Below are positions 6,558 to 15,489 of a stretch of 64,000 nucleotides of DNA, piece by piece. Every line of letters begins with the position of its first letter. Positions within the stretch are counted from its first letter, which is position 1. The stretch is from the NCBI RefSeq assembly GCF_016464305.1, contig NZ_JAEIOJ010000004.1, positions 310,001 through 374,000 of the forward strand, in the 5' to 3' direction. The position numbers were made by a program, and so were the translations under genes. The DNA comes from Umezawaea beigongshangensis (GTDB lineage: Bacteria > Actinomycetota > Actinomycetes > Mycobacteriales > Pseudonocardiaceae). The notes below the pieces were generated by a model. The model was not told where the DNA came from, did not search any database, and saw nothing but the letters and a program-made list of their open reading frames with translations.

Positions 6558-8207
6558 TCAGCCGCGGGCCGCCCACTCCGCGACCACGCCGTCCAGCACG
6601 GCCAGCGGCAGCGGCCCACCGGCCAGCACCAGGTCGTGGAACGCGCGGACGTCGAACGACGACCCCAGCTTCTCCTCCGCAGCCGCGCGGATGCGCTGGA
6701 TCTCCAGCCGCCCCACCATGTACGCCAGCGCCTGCCCCGGCGCCGCCAGGTACCGGTCGACCTCGTTCTCGATCTCCACCGGTGCCAGCGCGGTGTTGTC
6801 CCGCATGTAGGCGATGGCCTGCTCCCGGCTCCAGCCCTTGGCGTGCAGCCCCGTGTCGCACACCAGCCGCGACGCGCGCAGCGAGTCCATGCTCAGCATC
6901 CCCAGCCGCGCCAGGTCCGAGGAGTACAGGCCCATCTCGTCCGCGAGCCGCTCGCAGTACAGGCCCCAGCCCTCCAGGTACGCCGTCACCGACGCGATGC
7001 GGCGCAGCATCGGCAGGTCGGCGAGCTGCTGGGCCAGCGAGATCTGGAAGTGGTGGCCGGGCACGGCCTCGTGGAAGGCGATGGCCTCGGACACGTAGCG
7101 GTCCCGCTCCCGCGCCTTGTACGTGTTGGCGTAGTAGGTGCCCTGCCGGGAACCGTCCAGCGCGGCCGCCATGTAGTACGCCGTGGGAGCGCCCGGCCCC
7201 TCGGCCTCCGGCACCGCCTTCACCAGGCAGCGCTCGGCGGGCAGCGTGCCGAACCAGCGCGGCGCGGCCTCCTCGGCGCGGACGACGGCGGCGCGCGCCG
7301 CCTCCAGCAGCTCGTCCGCGTCGTTCCAGCGCAGCGCCGCGTCGGTGCGCATCCGGGTGAAGATCTCGCGCAGGTCGGAGGTGCCGAACACCCGCTGCCC
7401 GATCTCGGCGTACTCCCGCTCCAGCCCGGCCATCACGTCCAGGCCGGTGCGGTGCAGCTCGTCGGGGGTGCGGTCGGTGGTGGTGTGCACGCGGGCGAGC
7501 GCGGAGTAGGCGTCGTCGCCGCCGGTCAGCCAGCGCAGCCCCGCCCGGTCGGCCGGACGGCCCACGGGCTCCAGCTCGTCGGCGAGGACGTCGCGGTAGA
7601 CGGCGAACGCCGGGCGCACCACCTCGGCCAGCAGCCGGTCGCGCTCGGCGGTGAACGCCGGGTCGTCCGCGGACGGGCGGCCCAGCGGATCGGCCTCCGG
7701 CGCGGCGAGGTAGCGGTCCAGGTGGGCCACGGCGGCGCGCACCAGGTGCGCGACCGGGGTGCGGCCCGCGGCCACGCCCTCGCGGTGCCGCGTGGCCACG
7801 GCCTCCAGGAAACCGGGCACCCCGGACAGCCGCGTGAGGTACGCCTGCCGCTGCTCCGGCGTCGTCACACCGGACATCGGCATCACGAACAGCAGCTCGC
7901 CGGCGGCGGCGAAGAACGAGTCGGTGATCGTGAACTCGACCGCGCCCACGGCGAGCTGGTCGGCCAGCGCCTCCGCCTGCTGCACGACCACGGCCAGCGT
8001 GATCCGGTCCTGCTCGTCGTCGGTCTCCACGGCGCTGGCCCGCGCCGCGACGTCCAGGGCGCGGTGGCGCACCGACTCCTCGCCCGCAGCGGTCCGGTCG
8101 CCGAGACGGTGCTCGTGACCGGGGACGCCGTAGAGCGTCGCGCCGAGCGGGTCGTGCTCGGCGACGAGGTCGAGCAGTTCAGCGGCCAGGTCCTCGGTCT
8201 CGGTCAC
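6558..8207 (-). CDS. DUF885-family putative metallopeptidase
   Basis: 549 residues from ATG at 8207. The diagnostic DUF885 motif FHEAVPGHHFQISLAQ supplies His-Glu and His-His zinc ligands in the last third; a Tyr-rich region around YMAAALDGSRQGTYYANTYK precedes it. No signal peptide is seen, so a cytoplasmic peptidase is likely. Its substrate is unknown. A second, shorter DUF885 protein occurs at 31133-32371. The stop is 66 bp from the LLM gene start, on the same strand, so read-through is possible. Confidence 0.88.
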   Translation of the reverse strand: MTETEDLAAELLDLVAEHDPLGATLYGVPGHEHRLGDRTAAGEESVRHRALDVAARASAVETDDEQDRITLAVVVQQAEALADQLAVGAVEFTITDSFFAAAGELLFVMPMSGVTTPEQRQAYLTRLSGVPGFLEAVATRHREGVAAGRTPVAHLVRAAVAHLDRYLAAPEADPLGRPSADDPAFTAERDRLLAEVVRPAFAVYRDVLADELEPVGRPADRAGLRWLTGGDDAYSALARVHTTTDRTPDELHRTGLDVMAGLEREYAEIGQRVFGTSDLREIFTRMRTDAALRWNDADELLEAARAAVVRAEEAAPRWFGTLPAERCLVKAVPEAEGPGAPTAYYMAAALDGSRQGTYYANTYKARERDRYVSEAIAFHEAVPGHHFQISLAQQLADLPMLRRIASVTAYLEGWGLYCERLADEMGLYSSDLARLGMLSMDSLRASRLVCDTGLHAKGWSREQAIAYMRDNTALAPVEIENEVDRYLAAPGQALAYMVGRLEIQRIRAAAEEKLGSSFDVRAFHDLVLAGGPLPLAVLDGVVAEWAARG

Positions 8208-8284
8208 GTCGTCCCCCCGTGGTGGTGTCCCGTGCCGCGATGGTACTTAGCGGGGGGAGCCACCCGCGGGCAGGCGCTGGCACG

Positions 8285-9052
8285 TCAGGTCACCGGCGTC
8301 GCCGTGACGACGCGGTTCTCGTCGTAGCCGACCTGGCCGCCCACCCACTCGCCGCCGCAGGTCACCAGCACCAGCCGGTGCGGGCCGCTCGGCCCGAACA
8401 GGTCCAGCGCGCGGGTCGGCAGCTCGTCCTTGTGCAGGGTGACGACCTCGGAGATCCGGTACCGGTGCTCGGCCCCGGCCGCGTCGAGGACCGTGACGTC
8501 GGTGCCCGCGCTCGCCTGCCAGAGCTCGGCGAACGGCCCCGTGACGCCCTTCCAGTTCACGTGACCCGCCAGCACCGTGGCCCCCTGCTGTCCGGCGAGG
8601 TCCGCGCCCCACCAGGTGGCCTCGCCGACGCCCTCCGGCACGGGCAGCGTGCCGGACTCGTCGACCTCGGACCGCACCAGCGTGGCCGTGCCGCCGCGGG
8701 GCAGCCGCACCGTGCCCGGCTGCTGGGCGGGCGGTGGCCGCTGCGTCCCGGGCTGCTGCGTCCCCGGCTGCTGCGCGGACGGGGACGGCTCGGCCGGTGG
8801 GGGAGGAGCGGGCGTCGAGCGCTGCTCGGGCGGGTTCGCGCCGCCCCTGATCCCGGCGAGGTCGGCGCCCCGGCCGGTGCTCATGCTGTCGCCGATCGGA
8901 CTCGGCTCCGGTGCGACGTCCAGCGCCACCGGCTCACCGCCGACGACCGTGGACGGCCCGGAGGTGACCAGCGCGCCGGTGGCGAGGAGCCCCGCCACCA
9001 GCACGCCGGTCAGCACGCTGGAAGACCTCACCCGCCGGACGCCCTCCGCCAC
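8285..9052 (-). CDS. Class F (actinobacterial) sortase
   Basis: 255 residues. An N-terminal signal-anchor helix (VLTGVLVAGLLATGALV) is followed by about 80 residues of Pro/Gln/Thr-rich linker with QQPGTQ repeats, then the sortase domain: catalytic His in VLAGHVNW, catalytic Cys in LVLVTCGG, and a downstream Arg in ENRVV. Sortases cut a sorting signal and join the protein to the cell envelope. The start lies 25 bases inside the upstream surface-protein gene, so the two are coupled and that protein is the likely client. Confidence 0.92.
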   Translation of the reverse strand: MAEGVRRVRSSSVLTGVLVAGLLATGALVTSGPSTVVGGEPVALDVAPEPSPIGDSMSTGRGADLAGIRGGANPPEQRSTPAPPPPAEPSPSAQQPGTQQPGTQRPPPAQQPGTVRLPRGGTATLVRSEVDESGTLPVPEGVGEATWWGADLAGQQGATVLAGHVNWKGVTGPFAELWQASAGTDVTVLDAAGAEHRYRISEVVTLHKDELPTRALDLFGPSGPHRLVLVTCGGEWVGGQVGYDENRVVTATPVT

Positions 9053-10434
9053 GCGACGAACCCGACGAGCCCGGCGCCGAGCAGCACCACGGCGCCCAGT
9101 CCGATCAGCGAGCCGGGCTGGACCGTCGTCAGGGTCTGCGCGGTCGCGACGATGCCGCGACCGTCGATCCCGGCCGGGATCGTGCTCGGCACGACGGGCT
9201 TGTTCGGCTTGTTCTCCATCGCCAGCGCGAGGGTCTCGCCCGGCTGGACCACGCCGCAGACGCTCGGCGGCGCGTTCGGGTCGAAGTTCTCGTCGTAGCC
9301 CTTGGGCGCGGCCACCTCGATCACGCAGATCTCCTGCGGTGTGCGCAGGTCGGGCACCTCCACGGTGCCGTCCGGCCCGGTCTGGAGCACGACGGGCTGC
9401 CCGTCGACGCCGACCAGCGCCGCGTCGTCCTGCTTCACCGCGGCGGACGACCTGTCCGCGCCCGTGACCCGCAGCGAGACGCCGGGCAGCGCCTTCTTCG
9501 TCTCGGAGTCCGTCTTGGCGATCTTCACCGCGCCGGGCGCGGTGCGGGCGGTCGTCTCGGTGGAGGCGGTCAGCTTCCGCTCACCGCCGGTGGTGACGAT
9601 GCGCTGCATGTCCTGCACACCGGGCACGTGCACGACGGGCCGGGTGGCCGGGCTGTCCAGCGCGGCCGTGAGCTTCGGCGCGGGGCCGGTCGGCACGACC
9701 TGGACGTTCACCGGCTCGCCGCTGTCGGAGGTCGTCAGCGTGCCGGAGGTCGAGCCGTCGGGCAGCGTCGCGTCGACCAGTTCGAACGCCACCGGCACGC
9801 CGGGCACGCCCGTCCCGTCCTTCTCCTTGGTGACGCTCACGGACCACGTGTCGGCGGTGCCGATGGTCTGCGGCTTCTCCGGTGCCGCCGCGACGGCCTT
9901 CCACGGCCCGCGGTTGGCCTCGGCGTCGGCCCGGAGCCGCTGCACCGCCGCCTTCGCCGGCTCGGGCAGCCGTTCGAGGTGCCACGGCGCGTCGTAGGCG
10001 ACCGTGAGGTAGGTGTTCTTGGTCGGGTCGACCTGGTCCGGGCTCTCCGGCGCCGCGGTCCAGCCGTGCAGCAGGTGCGCGAGCGCGGCGGACTCGTCGG
10101 CCGAGGTCGTCGTCGAGTAGCGCAGCAGCAGGTAGGAGATGTTCGCCGCGACGTCGGCGGGCAGCGGCTTGCCGTACTTGGTCAGCAGCTCGTCGCCCTC
10201 CTGGTAGGCGACGGTGCTGTCCGGGGCCTTGAGCGCGTACTGGACGCACCAGACCTGCTTGCCCTGCCAGACGTAGGAGCCGATCCAGTCGAAGCCGTCG
10301 GGCTCACCGACGTAGCCCTGGGCCGCTGTCTCGTACCCGAGGCCCTCCTGCACCTGCGCGACCGCGACTCCGGGAACGGACAGCAGGGCCGACCCCGCGA
10401 CCACCGCCGCACCTGCGAGACGTCTCCATCCCAT
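9028..10434 (-). CDS. Secreted thioester/SpaA-domain surface protein
   Basis: 468 residues from ATG at 10434, preceded by GAGGGAG. The signal peptide ends near GVAVAQ (about residue 27). The N-terminal half contains VWCVQYALKAP, whose Cys fits a Cys-Gln thioester adhesin domain, and a helical region ADESAALAHLLHGW. The C-terminal half has a SpaA-like fold (VKIAKTDSETKKALPGVSLRV) able to carry an isopeptide bond, then a hydrophobic helix LIGLGAVVLLGAGLVGFVAW and tail RRASGG. No clear LPXTG is seen before the helix, although anchoring by the coupled class F sortase is implied. It is likely a cell-surface adhesin or envelope component. Confidence 0.8.
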   Translation of the reverse strand: MGWRRLAGAAVVAGSALLSVPGVAVAQVQEGLGYETAAQGYVGEPDGFDWIGSYVWQGKQVWCVQYALKAPDSTVAYQEGDELLTKYGKPLPADVAANISYLLLRYSTTTSADESAALAHLLHGWTAAPESPDQVDPTKNTYLTVAYDAPWHLERLPEPAKAAVQRLRADAEANRGPWKAVAAAPEKPQTIGTADTWSVSVTKEKDGTGVPGVPVAFELVDATLPDGSTSGTLTTSDSGEPVNVQVVPTGPAPKLTAALDSPATRPVVHVPGVQDMQRIVTTGGERKLTASTETTARTAPGAVKIAKTDSETKKALPGVSLRVTGADRSSAAVKQDDAALVGVDGQPVVLQTGPDGTVEVPDLRTPQEICVIEVAAPKGYDENFDPNAPPSVCGVVQPGETLALAMENKPNKPVVPSTIPAGIDGRGIVATAQTLTTVQPGSLIGLGAVVLLGAGLVGFVAWRRASGG

Positions 10435-10768
10435 GCTGATCCTGGCTCCCTCTGACCCGTGGCGCTGCCCGCTTCCCCGGCGAGCCGCGACCAACGAGCC
10501 TTGCGGTCCCGGCAACCGCTCACAAGCCCCCACAGGAAGGAACTCCGCACATCACGATGCGTGCACGAACATCCGACACGCCCGGTGGAGGAGGCGCCCG
10601 AGGTGCAAGATCTCCACGGACGGGTCGGCAATTGATCACGCTGCGTAAATCACACCCGTGTCTACGAGATCGACAGCACGGGTAAAGTCGCTTTTACCGA
10701 CCGGGAACGAATCGACCGCCGTGGTCGTTCACCACGGTGAAGGCGTCAGACGCCACCAGGAGGACGAG
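10435..10768. other. 334-bp divergent intergenic region
   Basis: This lies between the surface-protein and Bax-inhibitor genes, which diverge. No ORF with coding character is visible. The base composition dips, with TTGATC and GTAAATCAC near 10632-10651. The only clear structure is the inverted repeat at 10681-10698, listed separately. Confidence 0.6.
10681..10698 (+). promoter_or_regulatory. Inverted repeat upstream of the Bax-inhibitor gene
   Basis: GGTAAA-GTCGCT-TTTACC: 6-bp perfect arms with a 6-base spacer, 71 bp before the start codon. It is a candidate operator; the bound factor is unknown. Confidence 0.35.
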
Positions 10769-11569
10769 GTGCGCACCACCAGCAATCCCGCGTTCCGCAA
10801 CCTGCCCACCGGCGGTTACGGCGGGAACTACGCAGGCTTCGGTCAGCCGCAGGACGTGGCGGGCCACGGCGGCGGTTACCAGGCTCCACCGGCGACGGCC
10901 GAGCGGCCCATCACCATCGACGACGTGGTCACCAAGACCGCGATCACCCTCGGCACGACGATGATCGTCGGGCTCGTCTCGGCGTGGCTGGTGCTGACCG
11001 GCCAGATCGCGCCGTTCGCGCTGATGCTGCCGGGCCTGATCGTCGGTCTGGTCGTGTCGCTGATCGTCATCTTCAAGCGCACCCCGAGCGCGCCGCTGGT
11101 CATGACCTACGCGATCGCCGAGGGCGTGTTCCTCGGCGCCATCACGGGTGTGTTCGAGGCGTTGTTCCCCGGCATCGCCTTCCAGGCGATCCTCGGCACG
11201 TTCGGCGTGTTCGGCGCGATGCTCGTGGTCTACAAGACCGGAGCCATCCGCGTCACGCCGCGCCTCACCAAGTGGATCATCGGCGCCACCGTCGGCGTCG
11301 CGTTCCTGATGCTCGGCAACCTGCTGCTGGGCGTGTTCGGCGTCAACGCCGGTCTGCGCGACGGCGGCACGATGTCGATCGTCTTCAGCCTGGTGATCAT
11401 CGGTGTCGCCGCGTTCAACTTCCTGCTCGACTTCGAGCAGGCGAACGAGCTGATCCGCGCCGGTGTCCCGGCGAAGTGGGCCTGGTACGCGGCGTTCGCG
11501 CTGATGACCACGCTCGTGTGGCTGTACCTGGAGATCCTGCGCCTGCTGTCGTACCTGCAGCGCGACTGA
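10769..11569 (+). CDS. Bax inhibitor-1 / YccA family membrane protein
   Basis: 266 residues. GTG at 10769 is chosen because CAGGAGGAC (10757-10765) lies just upstream and VRTTSNPAFRNLP is the usual start of this actinobacterial family. The N-terminal 50 residues are Gly/Tyr-rich (GGYGGNYAGFG). Seven hydrophobic helices follow from about residue 55, including MIVGLVSAWLVLTG, LMLPGLIVGLVVSLIVIF and FSLVIIGVAAFNFLLDFEQANELI; the last holds the acidic DFEQ segment typical of BI-1 proteins. Family members are Ca2+/pH-sensing channels or stress modulators; function here is not known. It ends in a strong terminator. Confidence 0.92.
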   Translation: MRTTSNPAFRNLPTGGYGGNYAGFGQPQDVAGHGGGYQAPPATAERPITIDDVVTKTAITLGTTMIVGLVSAWLVLTGQIAPFALMLPGLIVGLVVSLIVIFKRTPSAPLVMTYAIAEGVFLGAITGVFEALFPGIAFQAILGTFGVFGAMLVVYKTGAIRVTPRLTKWIIGATVGVAFLMLGNLLLGVFGVNAGLRDGGTMSIVFSLVIIGVAAFNFLLDFEQANELIRAGVPAKWAWYAAFALMTTLVWLYLEILRLLSYLQRD

Positions 11570-11583
11570 GTCTCCGCGGAACG

Positions 11584-11622
11584 CGGAAGGGGCGTCCGGC
11601 CGATGGCCGGGCGCCCCTTCCG
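11584..11622. terminator. Bidirectional terminator hairpin
   Basis: 18-bp stem (11584-11601 with 11605-11622, one G-T pair) around a GAT loop, between convergent genes ending at 11569 and 11655. Confidence 0.88.
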
Positions 11623-11654
11623 TGTTCACTCGGTCGTGAGGTCGGAGCCGAGGC

Positions 11655-12875
11655 TCAGCTCAGGCGCTCCAGCACCATCGCCATGCCCTGACCGCCGCCC
11701 ACGCACATCGTCTCCAGGCCGAACTGCTTGTCGTGGAACTGGAGCGAGTTGATCAGCGTGGTGGTGATGCGGGCGCCCGTCATGCCGAACGGGTGGCCCA
11801 CCGCGATGGCGCCGCCGTTGACGTTGAGCCGGTCCAGGTCGATGCCCAGGTCCTGGTAGGACGGGATGACCTGCGCCGCGAACGCCTCGTTGATCTCCAC
11901 GAGGTCGATGTCGCCGATCGACATGCCCGCGAGCGCCAGCGCGCGCCTGGACGCCTCGACCGGGCCGAGGCCCATGATCTCCGGGGACAGGCCGGACACG
12001 CCGGTGGAGACCACCCGCGCGAGCGGCGTGATCCCCAGCTCCGCCGCCTTCGTGTCGCTCATGACCACCAGCGCCGCCGCACCGTCGTTCAGCGGGCAGC
12101 AGTTGCCCGCGTTGACCCGCCCGTCGGGGCGGAACACCGGCTTGAGCTGCGACACGGCCTCGTAGGTCACGCCGGGGCGCGGGCCGTCGTCCTTGCTGAC
12201 CACCGTGCCGTCCGGCAGCGTCACGGGCGTGATCTCGCGCGCCCAGAAGCCGTTGGCGAGGGCCTTCTCGGCGAGGTTCTGCGACCGCACGCCGAACTGG
12301 TCCATCTCCTCGCGGGACACGCCCTTGAGCAGCGCCAGGTTCTCCGCCGTCTGCCCCATCGAGATGTAGACGTCCGGCACCGCGCCCGAGGTGCGCGGGT
12401 CCACCCACTCGGACGCGCCCTCCCGGGCGGTCCTGTCCGTCCGCTCCTCGGCGTCGGCGAAGAGGGGGTTGTGCGTGTCGGGCCAGCCGTCGGAGTTGCC
12501 GCGCGCGAAGCTCGACACCGTCTCGACGCCCGCGCTGACGAACACGTCGCCCTCGCCCGCCCGGATGGCGTGCAGCGCCATGCGGGTCGTCTGCACGCTG
12601 GAGGCGCAGTAGCGGGTCACCGTCGTGCCGGGGACGGTGTCGTGGCCCAGGAGCACCGACACGACCCGGCCCATGTTGAAGCCCTGCTCACCGCCGGGGA
12701 GGCCGCAGCCGAGCATCAGGTCGTCGATCTCGTCCGGGTCGAGCTCGGGCACCTTCGCCAGAGCGGCCCGCACCATCTGCGCCGCCAGGTCGTCGGCGCG
12801 GACGTCCTTGAGCGAGCCCTTCCCGGCGCGTCCGATGGGGGACCGGGCGGCGGAGACGATCACTGCCTCAGGCAT
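11655..12875 (-). CDS. Acetyl-CoA C-acyltransferase (thiolase)
   Basis: 406 residues from ATG at 12875 (MPEAVIVSAARSPIGRAGKG), with GGGAG seven bases upstream. Thiolase signatures are complete: the acyl-accepting Cys in TRYCASSVQTTRMALH (about residue 90), EINEAFAAQ, GGAIAVGHPFGMTGAR with the catalytic His, and the C-terminal CVGGGQGMAMVLE. It condenses or cleaves acyl-CoA with acetyl-CoA. FadA-like degradation is the likely role, since the sequence resembles acyltransferases annotated as steroid or fatty-acid thiolases, but no beta-oxidation partner is adjacent. Sits alone downstream of the GDSL hydrolase with 98 bp between them. Confidence 0.93.
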   Translation of the reverse strand: MPEAVIVSAARSPIGRAGKGSLKDVRADDLAAQMVRAALAKVPELDPDEIDDLMLGCGLPGGEQGFNMGRVVSVLLGHDTVPGTTVTRYCASSVQTTRMALHAIRAGEGDVFVSAGVETVSSFARGNSDGWPDTHNPLFADAEERTDRTAREGASEWVDPRTSGAVPDVYISMGQTAENLALLKGVSREEMDQFGVRSQNLAEKALANGFWAREITPVTLPDGTVVSKDDGPRPGVTYEAVSQLKPVFRPDGRVNAGNCCPLNDGAAALVVMSDTKAAELGITPLARVVSTGVSGLSPEIMGLGPVEASRRALALAGMSIGDIDLVEINEAFAAQVIPSYQDLGIDLDRLNVNGGAIAVGHPFGMTGARITTTLINSLQFHDKQFGLETMCVGGGQGMAMVLERLS

Positions 12876-12973
12876 GAAGAAACTCCCTTGTTTCACCGCT
12901 ACCAATGGACCGCACCCTAGTTAACGGCGGTTCATCGATCTCGGCGACGAGACGCCGCTCACCCCCGCGAGGG

Positions 12974-13885
12974 CTACCCGGCGGGGGGAAGGTGGCGAGC
13001 GGACCGGTTCAGCCACGCCACGAACCGCGTCGTCGGCCGACGCGCCTCCGCCGCGGCCGACCGGCGCGGCAGCACGGGCAGCGGACCGCCCCGCCACACC
13101 CCGGCGACCGTGCACAGCGGGGCGAGCAGCACCTCGGCCGCCCGCACGTACCCCGCCGCGCTGGGGTGGAAGCCGTCCGCGCTGAACATCTCGGTCGGCC
13201 TGGTCAGGAACTCCGGCGCCAGCAGGTCGGCCAGCGGCACCGGCACCCCGCCGGCCCGCAGCACCTCGCGGCGCTGCGCGCGGGCCAGGTTCAGGCTCCA
13301 CGTCCGCGCGACCGACCGCAGCGGTTGCGCGAGCAGCCGGACCGCGCCCAGATCGGGACACGTCCCCACGACCACGCCGATCCCGGCCGCGCGCAGCCGC
13401 CGGACCTCCACGCCCAGCAGCGCGGCCGACACGCCCGCCGCCATCCGCGACGTCACGTCGTTGGCCCCCACGATCACCAGGGCCACGTCGGGAGGGTCCT
13501 GCAGCACCCGGTCGACCTGCCGCGGCAGCGTGCGCGTCGTGGACCCGCTCACGGCGTGCGTCTCCAGCCGCACCGGCCGCTCGGCCTCGGCGGCCAACCC
13601 GCGCGCGAGGAGCACGCCGGGCAGTTCGTCGGCCCGGTCCACCCCGACCCCCGCGGCCATCGAGTCGCCCAGCACGGCGAACCGCAGCGGCTCGCCCGGC
13701 GAGTCCGGCACCCCGTCCGTCCGGTGGAACCCGTCCGCGCACGGCGGCGGGTCCTCCTGCACGCCGATCACCAGCCGCGCCCGGCGCGACTGGTCCGTCA
13801 GCAGCTTGTACGTCGCCCCCGACAGCCCCCCGAGAGCGCCCACCCCCATCGCGGCCACCCTCAGCACCCGAACACCGATCACCAC
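12974..13885 (-). CDS. SGNH/GDSL-type hydrolase, membrane-anchored
   Basis: 303 residues from GTG at 13885. An N-terminal hydrophobic stretch (VAAMGVGALGGLSGATY) may anchor it. Block I is AVLGDSMAAGVG with the nucleophilic Ser, block III is IVGANDVT with the oxyanion Asn, and the catalytic Asp-His pair is in ADGFHPSAAGY. It is an esterase or lipase acting on an unknown, probably extracellular or envelope, substrate. The Pro/Arg-rich C-terminal 45 residues are not conserved-looking. Divergent from cystathionine beta-synthase with 122 bp between starts. Confidence 0.88.
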   Translation of the reverse strand: MVIGVRVLRVAAMGVGALGGLSGATYKLLTDQSRRARLVIGVQEDPPPCADGFHRTDGVPDSPGEPLRFAVLGDSMAAGVGVDRADELPGVLLARGLAAEAERPVRLETHAVSGSTTRTLPRQVDRVLQDPPDVALVIVGANDVTSRMAAGVSAALLGVEVRRLRAAGIGVVVGTCPDLGAVRLLAQPLRSVARTWSLNLARAQRREVLRAGGVPVPLADLLAPEFLTRPTEMFSADGFHPSAAGYVRAAEVLLAPLCTVAGVWRGGPLPVLPRRSAAAEARRPTTRFVAWLNRSARHLPPAG

Positions 13886-14007
13886 GCCACCCCCTCACCG
13901 GTTCATCGTCCAGGACCGCCGAAACGAACCGGGGAGGAGTCGATCACACCTCTCCGGAGCTAGGCTCTCCTGCGAACCGTCTCGCTACGTGGGAGAGGAC
14001 GCATCCG

Positions 14008-15378
14008 GTGGAGTACGTCGAGCACGTCGTGGACCTGGTCGGCAACACGCCGCTGGTGAAGCTCAACTCGCTGACGGAGGGGCTCGAACCCCTCGTCCTG
14101 GCCAAGGTCGAGTACCTGAACCCCGGCGGCAGCGTGAAGGACCGCATCGCGCTGCGCATGGTGGAGGCGGCCGAGCGCTCCGGAGAGCTGCGCCCCGGCG
14201 GCACGATCGTCGAGCCGACCTCGGGCAACACCGGCGTCGGCCTCGCGCTGGTCGCCCAGCGCAAGGGCTACAAGTGCGTGTTCGTGTGCCCGGACAAGGT
14301 CAGCGAGGACAAGCGCAACGTCCTCAAGGCCTACGGCGCCGAGGTCGTGGTGTGCCCGACGGCCGTCGCGCCCGAGCACCCCGACTCCTACTACAACGTC
14401 TCCGACCGGCTGGTCCGCGAGATCCCCGGCGCCTGGAAGCCCAACCAGTACGCGAACCCGGAGAACCCGGCCAGCCACTACCACCAGACCGGCCCGGAGA
14501 TCTGGAAGCAGACCGGCGGGCGGATCACCCACTTCGTCACCGGCGTGGGCACCGGCGGCACGATCTCGGGCACCGGCAGGTACCTCAAGGAGGTCTCCGA
14601 CGGCGCGGTGAAGATCATCGGTGCCGATCCGGAGGGGTCCGTCTACTCCGGAGGCTCCGGTCGCCCGTACCTCGTCGAGGGCGTCGGCGAGGACTTCTGG
14701 CCGACCACCTACGACCGCGACGTGTGCGACGAGATCATCGCGGTCTCCGACGCCGACTCGTTCGGCACCACCCGCCGCCTCGCCCGCGAGGAGGGCCTGC
14801 TCGTCGGCGGCTCCTGCGGCATGGCCGTCGCCGCTGCGCTGCGCGTGGCGCGGGACGCCGGTCCGGACGCCGTGATCGTCGTGCTGCTGCCCGACGGCGG
14901 GCGCGGCTACCTCTCGAAGGTGTTCAACGACTCCTGGATGTCCTCCTACGGCTTCCTGCCGCCCGACTCGTCCGGCGCCACCGTCGGCGACGTGCTGCGG
15001 CGCAAGAGCGGCAGCATCCCCGAGCTGGTGCACGGCCACCCCGCCGAGACCGTCGCCGACGCGGTGGCGATCCTGCGCGAGTTCGGCGTGTCGCAGATGC
15101 CGATCGTCAACGCCGAGCCGCCGGTCATGGCGGCCGAGGTGTCCGGCGCGGTCAACGAGCGCGACCTGCTCGACGCCCTGTTCACCGGCAAGGCGCAGCT
15201 CACCGATCGCGTGGAGCAGCACATGTCGCCGCCGCTGCCGACCATCGGCGCGGGCGAGTCGGTCAGCAGGGCCATGACGGCCCTGTCCCGCGCGGACGGC
15301 GCGCTCGTGCTGGAGGACGGGAAGCCCGCGGGAGTCGTGACCCGGCAGGACATCCTGGGTTTCCTCGCCGGTCGCTGA
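14008..15378 (+). CDS. cbs: Cystathionine beta-synthase
   Basis: 456 residues from GTG at 14008. A PLP-dependent beta-replacement fold: the PLP Lys is in NPGGSVKDRIALRM (about residue 44), the substrate loop is PTSGNTGVGLAL, and the phosphate-binding loop is GVGTGGTISG. The last 120 residues form a Bateman pair of CBS domains (VADAVAILREFGVSQMPIV and the one ending GVVTRQDILGFLAG), which sense adenosyl ligands in some relatives. It joins serine and homocysteine into cystathionine in transsulfuration. The gamma-synthase/lyase partner lies 2 kb downstream on the same strand. Confidence 0.95.
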   Translation: MEYVEHVVDLVGNTPLVKLNSLTEGLEPLVLAKVEYLNPGGSVKDRIALRMVEAAERSGELRPGGTIVEPTSGNTGVGLALVAQRKGYKCVFVCPDKVSEDKRNVLKAYGAEVVVCPTAVAPEHPDSYYNVSDRLVREIPGAWKPNQYANPENPASHYHQTGPEIWKQTGGRITHFVTGVGTGGTISGTGRYLKEVSDGAVKIIGADPEGSVYSGGSGRPYLVEGVGEDFWPTTYDRDVCDEIIAVSDADSFGTTRRLAREEGLLVGGSCGMAVAAALRVARDAGPDAVIVVLLPDGGRGYLSKVFNDSWMSSYGFLPPDSSGATVGDVLRRKSGSIPELVHGHPAETVADAVAILREFGVSQMPIVNAEPPVMAAEVSGAVNERDLLDALFTGKAQLTDRVEQHMSPPLPTIGAGESVSRAMTALSRADGALVLEDGKPAGVVTRQDILGFLAGR

Positions 15379-15489
15379 GGTGTCGTCCCGGTGCACGCCC
15401 GCCGGTTGCCTCGGGGCCGGCGGGCCCGATCCGATAGCGTGACCGGGACTTCATCGTCAACGGCCCACGCCAAGGGGGTTGGAAACCGC

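Noticed and set aside
9028-10434. LPXTG sorting signal in the surface protein
   Set aside because: No such pentapeptide was found before the C-terminal helix; the nearby Pro/Thr residues (VPSTIPAG) do not fit the consensus.
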